The notes under the pieces: model-generated
The model's database searches: none
What the model was told of the DNA's origin: nothing
Seen by the model: the letters and a program-made list of their open reading frames with translations, nothing else
In this document: positions 57,695 to 64,000 of the stretch, piece after piece
Layout of the letters: the number at the start of each line of letters is the position of its first letter
How positions within the stretch are numbered: position 1 is the first letter of the stretch
Position numbers and translations under genes: made by a program
Assembly (NCBI GenBank): GCA_950295325.1
Contig: OX485804.1
Coordinates: forward strand, 32,734,001 to 32,798,000
Direction of reading: 5' to 3'
DNA from: Polytrichum commune
Lineage: Eukaryota; Streptophyta; Polytrichopsida; Polytrichales; Polytrichaceae
DNA length: 64,000 bases

Positions 57695-59103
57695 GATGAC
57701 ACTTCTAAAGAATAAGTTTACAAGTACTGTCATGGATGATGGATGAGTTCATCCATTGGCCAAAACCCTACCTTTTCTAGTCAACAACTTGTGATGAAAA
57801 ATTGTCATGGATGATTCTCGGGGTATGGAATAATAGGTAATTTGGAGAGAGGTGAGGATAGGGTGGGAGGATTAGCACCTCCAATCACAATCTCTTAACC
57901 TTCACCTTCAAAGTAGGGACTAATCCCCTTCCACCAAGCTTCCTTCTTCCTAAACTACCAAGGTGGATCCAAAAGTGGGCATTTAACCCGCGGAGCTCAC
58001 CTTGCCTCACCTTACCCTTTACTCACATAATCAAGGCATCCTCTTATTGAAATCAAACCTTGAAATAACTACACAACACATTCTAATGCCTAAACTTAAA
58101 TCCAAACCACACTTCACTCTTTTTATGTTTTGTGAATAATCATAACACATCAAAGTCAAACTAAAATTGGTTTCGAAGAGTTAATCACCACATGTGGGCA
58201 CCATTTTGGGCTCACAGTTTTAGTATGGGAGCGAATGTGCTTGCTATGTGCTTGCTATGTGTTGGAGTAGCAATATAAGTGCGAACAAATGATAGGGTAT
58301 TTTAGAAACATGGGGGCAAAAAATTATAAATGGACTTAAGAGTAATATAGGGTATCAAAAATGGCACTGGACATCTTTAAAGTACTATAGGGTATGGAAT
58401 AATAGGTAATTTGGAATTATAAGTAATGTAAGCCATTTTTCTATTAACCCAAAGTAGAAATTTACATAATGATAGCATGTGAAAAAAAGAAGAATTGAAA
58501 GTAATACCCCCCTATAAAATAGTGGTTGTTCGCACCTATATCCTTAACTTTTTAACACACTGCCCCCCCCCCCGAGGGATGATTGAAATTTGAATGAAAA
58601 AAACACTTGGTAAGTGATAGTAATCGCAACACTGTAATCCCTTAAAATATTTACAAGGAATGCCAAATAATCTTGGGTCAACATTTAGTGTTGGTGACAC
58701 TACAGTATACCGCAGTTTACAACTCCACTAAATATGATATTTAGTGTTTGATTACATTTAGTGTTGTTACCACCCTATCCTACTCAACACTAATTTTCAA
58801 TTCTTTGATAATTAGTGTTAGACATAAATGCAGTGCCACTTTCCCTACCGCCATCTCCCTTCTCCTTTTATTATTGTTAAAAAAAATTTCAGATCCTTAC
58901 TAACACTAAATTCGTGCATGTAACTTCCATATATTACCATAGTTGATATTTAGTGTTTGAGTTTGTTACTTATTTTCATAGGGTTAGTGATATTTTAGAG
59001 CGTGCGTTCTTATTCGGTGTATCAAACACTAAACATCCTATTTACTGTATTGTTGAGCAAGACAATTAGAATTGGTGACACTAAATATCATATTTACTGT
59101 AGT
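57695..59103 (-). mobile_element. Family B MITE, copy 4, split by two insertions
   Basis: The B sequence runs 57695-57815, resumes at about 58575 to 58720, and ends at about 59053-59103 with CATATTTACTGTAG. The first gap (about 57816-58574) holds about 760 bp of unknown DNA bracketed by CTCGGGG and CCCCGAG, with GGTATGGAATAATAGGTAAT at both its start and about 58391. The second gap is a family C MITE. Confidence 0.6.
58721..59052 (+). mobile_element. Family C MITE, copy 3, nested in family B
   Basis: It starts at about CCACTAAATATGATATTTAG and aligns throughout with the 44.8-kb copy. It interrupts the B element just before GAGCAAGACAATTAG. Confidence 0.7.
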
Positions 59104-59104
59104 T

Positions 59105-59250
59105 AGAAAATTTAGAATATGTAGTCCAATCTCTTTTAAACACATATCTTTTCAGTGTTTGTTCTTAGATATACACCCAACCACCGACCCATTCAAATAT
59201 ATGTGTATAATTAAGATGAGTAAACAAATTAGGCATACTCACCTTAGCAC
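59105..59250. repeat. dispersed repeat N, copy
   Basis: The phrase ATGTAGTCCAATCTCTTTTA and what follows match 13719-13860, 17400-17570 and 57235-57375. The family of origin is unknown. Confidence 0.55.
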
Positions 59251-59369
59251 TTATGATTGAGGATGAATGCTAGTGAGAAATGTGCAATCGAAGTTTCTAT
59301 ACTCCTAGAATCTCAAGTCAAAGTACAAATTCCACGGTTTGTAAAGTGATCATGTTAAGGGCGGTATAG

Positions 59370-59505
59370 CGTGCTTATGTGTATTCTATAAATTACTCTA
59401 AAATGATTGGTAATATTCCTGAACGAAGTCTTAAACTCCAAACGGTTATTTTTCAAACTCAACTGGTTCATCTTTATCTAGCAGCCAGTTCTTCCCGGAC
59501 AAATA
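59370..59505 (+). mobile_element. Family L MITE fragment
   Basis: Contains AAATGATTGGTAATATTCCT, ACGGTTATTTTTCAAACTCA and CAGTTCTTCCC, the right-hand two thirds of an L element. The left end is missing. Confidence 0.5.
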
Positions 59506-59524
59506 AACCCACCTTCTTAACTTA

Positions 59525-60564
59525 GGGCCGGTTTACACTACGGTGGAGAAGGCCTCCGGTCGGTCAAGAATGCTTGGCCAAGACATGGTTATATGAGGCA
59601 AATGGTGGATGTGCCGGACAAGAATTAAAGGCAATAAAATATTTCTTAAGGAGTCTTGACCGGTTGAAGTCTAAACACCTAGAGGAGAAGTCCACCGGAG
59701 AAATCCACCGGAGAAGAGAAGTTCACCTAATGGTGAAGATTTTTTGTGATAAAAAACCATAATTCTCTACATTCACATTGTATTAAAAGATTTCAACAAG
59801 AATTGTGTTCATAAGAATTGTGTAATATAATGTTCAATTTTATTCAAAAGATAATGAAAATTGCCAAATTGCCAATTGTCAAGTTTGGCCCATGTAGGAA
59901 ATAAATGTCTCCTTGGGTGTTTAAGAATGAAGAGGGGAAAACCCATACACATTGGACAAAGCAATACTCTTTGGTATTATTTAAGACATGCTCTCCTCTT
60001 AATCATCCTCATCAATTTCTCTCTTCTTATCTTTGATCTTCAATCATGGATAATCGAAGAAGAGAGATTTTGTGCTCTCTTATGATCTTTATGGTTTTGA
60101 AGTATTTTATCGTTTCAACTATGGCAATACCAAAAACCATCATGTATCACCATAATGCTTCAATTATGATAATGGCATATTTTTTGTTTGGGAGCAAGGA
60201 GAGGGTGGTGTGGAAATTTGACCGGCCGTTCCACAATTTCTACATCATTCTCTTCCTCTATCTCTCTACCTCCTTCAAACTCTTCCCTCAAATTCCTTGC
60301 AAGTGGAGAAGGTTGTTGAACATAAGCTCCGGAGGACAAGAGGCCGGACAAGAAACTCTTCCTCCGGAGAAGCCCAACTTCAAAAAGTGCCGCCATGTAG
60401 GCGGCCATGTCATTTTATCATCCATGAGAAAAGTTCACCACCATTGTTTTCTTCACCTAGTGTAAACACCCACCGGTCAAGAGTTGCATTTTCGACCAAT
60501 CACAATTGAGAAACGCCCTTTTTTCATGACCGGTGGACTTCTCCACCGTAGTGTAAACCGGCCC
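59525..60564 (+). mobile_element. PIF/Harbinger deletion derivative (family P), 1,040 bp
   Basis: There are perfect-looking terminal repeats: GGGCCGGTTTACACTACGG, followed by TGGAGAAG, on the left and its complement on the right, with an exact TTA duplication (59522-59524 and 60565-60567). The left half has a TATA-like stretch and the start of a transposase-like frame; the right 220 bp is the standard end, also found at 7.1 kb. It is the best candidate here for a direct relative of the autonomous element that moves families A, F and H. Confidence 0.85.
60046..60465 (+). pseudogene. amino-terminal remnant of a Harbinger-like transposase
   Basis: The frame begins MDNRRREILCSLMIFMVLKY and continues with hydrophobic text before running into non-coding terminal sequence near 60330. 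A start with M-x-x-RRR is common in HARBI1-like proteins, and the terminal repeats with a TTA duplication support the family. No catalytic DDE residues remain. Identification rests mainly on context. Confidence 0.45.
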
Positions 60565-60640
60565 TTACTTGGGATCCATTTTCCAAAGCTTTCATACATA
60601 CAAATCCAACGGAGCGTGGCTTGAATTGAGCTACTTTGAG

Positions 60641-61183
60641 GGGTTGTTTACACCATGGACCATGAAGTTGTCCCAAGGCTTTCTAAAATTTGTAATTGGT
60701 TGTTGAACTCATCCTAGGACCACTTCAGTTCACACCAAGGAAAAAAAGTGAGAGTGACCTTGGAGTTTAAGGTCCCCAAAAGACATATTTTAAGGTCTAC
60801 ATAATTCACTGACATGATCCAACGGGGTTTTGTAGTGGGGGAGGCAAAAGAGGTGCTCTACTAGGAAAAGACAAGGGTCCATGACAAAGAAATGTCGTTA
60901 TAATAATTTTTTAACAAATCTTTTTTTTGGCAAAGAGAAGTTGAAGACAAGAAAAGACAAGAGAATGAATAAACTTGATTTTTTTTTCAATTTCCTTTTT
61001 GGGACATTTAAAAAAAAAATGAGCACATTCACTTTCCGGTGCATGGTCATTCCTCTTGGTCCACATTTGGTTTACATCTAGTGAGGGGCCCAAAGGCTTT
61101 GTAAATTGGTTTTATAAGAAATCGGACTAGAAAAAGGCCAACCTCCATGGTCAAACTTCATGGTCCATGGTGTAAACTGGCCC
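60641..61183 (-). mobile_element. Family F MITE, copy 4, reverse orientation
   Basis: Ends GGGTTGTTTACACCATGGAC and GTCCATGGTGTAAACTGGCCC-type sequence; the interior is the reverse of the 43.8-kb copy. TAA follows the right end; the left flank no longer matches. 543 bp. Confidence 0.78.
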
Positions 61184-61526
61184 TAAATGTAAAGTGTTAA
61201 ACATGCTGGACTTCACCTATCATTTCCCAAAGCTTTGTTTAGGTACACCAACTTCGATGAGTGACATGCATGCCAACAACCCTAAAAGAAAAGAGACCAT
61301 ACTAACAACGGGTCTTAGGTAGTATACACCTACCTTTATATACATGACATTATGTGTGGCCGTCTAGTTGTTGGCTAACCATCACCAAAAAAAGTGCCCA
61401 AAAAGCCACAAAACAAGTCTCATGACACGGCCATGACTACAAGTGCACTTTGAAGCTAAATCCCAAGGCGTGTCGAATTGGGTAACTTTAGTTTTAAACG
61501 AGATTAGCCTCTCCATATGTTCCACC

Positions 61527-61933
61527 CACGGGTAGATCACTCCATTGTCAAGTTGAACACCACGTGCGACCAAAAAAAATCTTCTTTTTGTAAGTTGCAC
61601 CACCAAAATGGGTCACAATTTTATCAATTGTTTCTCATGAGTAGATATACACAGTACCTATGACATAGTCAAAAGTGGTAACTAAATTTGATGATTTGTT
61701 TTTTTCATAAAACATACCATTTCTAACTAGAATGACACAGAATTGAACTAAAACAATTACTAAAAAAAAAGATGACTAAAAATTTCAAAATAGTATTCAA
61801 AAGATACTATCAATGGTTATGTATATGTAGAAAAAATATCATAAAATTTAAAACTATATATGGCATGTAATATAGGGGTAGCAAACTTTGTCCGCACGTG
61901 GTGTCAACTTGACAATGAAGTGACCTCCCCGTG
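61527..61933 (-). mobile_element. hAT-type MITE (family Q), copy 2, uninterrupted
   Basis: 407 bp with ends CACGGGTAGATCACTCCATT and the complement of CACGGGGAGGTCACTTCATT. It is flanked by an exact 8-bp duplication, GTTCCACC (61519-61526 and 61934-61941). It is the reverse of the copy inside the CACTA transposase and shows that copy's original structure. Confidence 0.92.
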
Positions 61934-61941
61934 GTTCCACC

Positions 61942-62549
61942 CACCCACTCCATATGACTTTTTTCAAACCGGTGGTTCCATCATCATCATCATCAATACA
62001 AGGTTTTTTTTTTATAATGCATACGGCTCTACATAGAAAAGTCTAAATGTAACATTCAATATGGTCAAAGATTGCGTGACAACCGATAGTTGATTTCCTT
62101 GTGGAGGAGTTGAAAGTCTCTCTCCTCCATATGTTGTTCGTATATTGCACATTGGGAGGGGTGATTTTTTTTTTTATAAAGGGGGAGCACCTTTAATTTA
62201 GTCATATTAAGAATGTTTGGACGACTACTTTGTTGAATTTCATCTTTAAATGGGGGGAGGTTGAGTTCATCGGTTTTCTTCTCCAATGTTGAATATGAAT
62301 TTATTTTCACATTCTCTGGGACTTTCCATTTGATCGTCATATTTTATAATACTTTAAATGTTCATTTCCCAAGAATATATAGATACATTTTCTTCTTCTT
62401 CCAAGATTCATTATGAAGGACCAATTGCATATGATAGTAGCGAAGGGTGTGGTGACTAATGACAAGATTTCACAAAGTCATTTTAAAAGATTGCCCAAAG
62501 GAGTCTTTTGAAAAAGTTCAGACCTCCCACCGTGACCTACAATGGCTAA
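61942..62549. other. intergenic, no gene recognised
   Basis: AT-rich with a (CAT)n run near 61980. A 91-codon minus-strand frame (62065-62340) has no recognisable domain. Confidence 0.45.
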
Positions 62550-63267
62550 GGTAGAGGGTGCTAAAACCAACACCCCATCCAAAACCAACACCTATAAATG
62601 CCTCCCAATTGCTAACACTCTACAACCTTGAACCGTACCCGGCGGTGTAGGAGTGTCTGGGCCCACGGAGTGACGGTTTTAGGTGCCATTAGTGGTGCCA
62701 CCTCATAGCGGCCTCCATAACCTTCATGTAGGGTATGTAACGGGCTCCACTCTATCTCGGGTTGGTTCAAGGTGGGATTAGGGTGGCTTGTCAATGCCTA
62801 TTCTAGTCATTCTATTCACAACGCCAAGGAGGTAGGCCCACAAAGCACAAAAGGGTCATTTCCCGGGATGCAAGGGGGTCGGTTCCCGGGATGCAAGGTG
62901 ATGGTTTTGCAAGCGAACCGGGAGGGATCATGGAGGTAGCCCGTGTGGCTTTGCATACCATTACTACTTGGGCTTTGATGTAGTTTGGGTCTAATACCCA
63001 GCTATGTTGTGTTGGTTCTAGGCAATGAAGGTGGGGGTCCTCATCATATGTGAGGTTGCCATACACAGGGCCTATGGATTGGTATAAGGAAGCTAGTAGT
63101 TTTGACTTTGAATATTCATCAAATATTCAATTGAGACTAAATTTATTTTTTCTTTCTTGATACCTATGTTTAGCCCAAAGGCTAATATGAATATATATTT
63201 TATATATCAACCACATAGCCATATGTATGTGCAATAGCTTAAAGTGTTGGTTTAAGCACCCTCTACC
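62550..63267. mobile_element. Family M element, 718 bp
   Basis: Ends GGTAGAGGGTGCTAAAACCA and the complement of GGTAGAGGGTGCTTAAACCA: about 28 bp of near-perfect inversion. It is flanked by TAA on the left and TTA on the right. The interior is GC-richer and contains a short tandem TTCCCGGGATGCAAGG (about 62860 and 62885). No coding sequence recognised. Confidence 0.7.
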
Positions 63268-64000
63268 TTAGTTACCTTTCCCATTCAATAAGCATGACAC
63301 AACACGACCAAATTGTATTGCACACTCCTTGCACACCTCCCCAAAATACTCAAAGATTTTTGACAAAACTAATTGTGCCCTTATGGCAGGAACGGAAATT
63401 TAACATGACCCCAACGAAGAAAAAAATCACAATCTTGTTTACGTAATGATTTCAACAATCTACAATCTATGTACTTATGCACCAAGTAGAAAAAATTGAG
63501 TAGGCGGGAAAATCTATACTACAATATGTGTTGTTCATTCACTTCTGTTTGTGCATAATGATTCTTCTTATTCCATTCACATAGGCATCATTAAATTTGT
63601 GATTTAAAACCCACACCAGACATACCATTTTTTTGGGGTGTTGGCATTGGGGGGGGGGGGGGGGGGGGGGTTTGCCACGAGCTTTCCATAATCGACAACC
63701 CATGTTGGCCCATACTTTGCAAGCTTAGTCGAAAATAAAGTTGATCAACCTGAAGTTAGTTGGAGTTTTGCACATGTTAGGATGAATGTTGGCATCTTTG
63801 CCCCTAAGTGTAAGCCCACTAAGCAGCACATAGGGGTTGACCAATGAAGAGTGTTGTTGGGACACCTACAAGGTCTATGCAATCATGCCACAACAAGCTC
63901 ACAAGCAAAGCCACAAGGTCCCTTCCATATTTGGAGATTATCAAACACTGGTTCAAAATACTTGAAAATTAACCAAATCCTCAAGGTTAGCAAATTACTT
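63268..64000. other. right-edge intergenic DNA
   Basis: No gene is seen. A 22-base G run lies at 63649-63670. Confidence 0.5.
63649..63670 (+). repeat. G22 homopolymer
   Basis: Twenty-two consecutive G bases, the longest homopolymer in the window. The exact length may be affected by sequencing. Confidence 0.85.

Noticed and set aside
60881-61093. Frames on both strands near 61 kb
   Set aside because: They fall in a family F MITE; the same region in other copies is full of stops.

Overview
The window is eukaryotic, almost certainly land-plant nuclear DNA. It has spliced genes, no operons, and is about 60% A+T. It is dense in short non-autonomous DNA transposons, with a CACTA element, hAT-, PIF/Harbinger- and pogo-type elements, tRNA-like SINEs and LINE remnants. 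I cannot name the species. Only one intact host gene is visible.

Layout. (1) 0.35-0.85 kb: a Harbinger-type MITE. (2) 1,096-11,571: one large CACTA (En/Spm) transposon whose ends I could place, with matching terminal inverted repeats and a 3-bp GTG target duplication. It carries two divergent genes: a minus-strand TNPA/Transposase_24-like gene and a plus-strand TNP2 transposase. Between the amino-terminal zinc-finger exon and the TNP2 body lies an open SET (histone/protein methyltransferase) domain. All its genes are broken by stops, and a hAT-type MITE carrying a Harbinger fragment sits inside the transposase exon. (3) 11.6-22 kb: repeats, MITEs, a foldback element and a SINE. (4) 22,967-25,376: a four-exon minus-strand short-chain dehydrogenase, best read as 3-ketodihydrosphingosine reductase of sphingolipid synthesis. 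It lies in a clean, more GC-rich island (about 22-27 kb). (5) 27-41 kb: MITEs, a LINE 3' end with an RNase H domain into which a SINE has inserted, a second LINE fragment, a pyrimidine-tract satellite and another SINE. (6) 41-64 kb: a graveyard of nested MITEs, including a pogo/Tigger remnant inside a Harbinger-type MITE next to a curious array of small hairpins, and a 1-kb Harbinger deletion derivative that still encodes a transposase amino terminus.

How it fits together. The PIF/Harbinger-type families here (called A, F, H and P) share a terminal core GGGCC(A/G)(C/G)TT(T/C)ACAC and TAA/TTA target duplications, yet have unrelated interiors. They were probably mobilised by one transposase lineage, of which the 59.5-60.6 kb element is the closest visible relative. 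A second set (B, C, D, O) shares CTACACTAAAT ends. The SET domain inside a CACTA transposon is the most unusual feature. If other genomic copies keep it open and in frame, it would be a transposon-encoded chromatin-modifying module.
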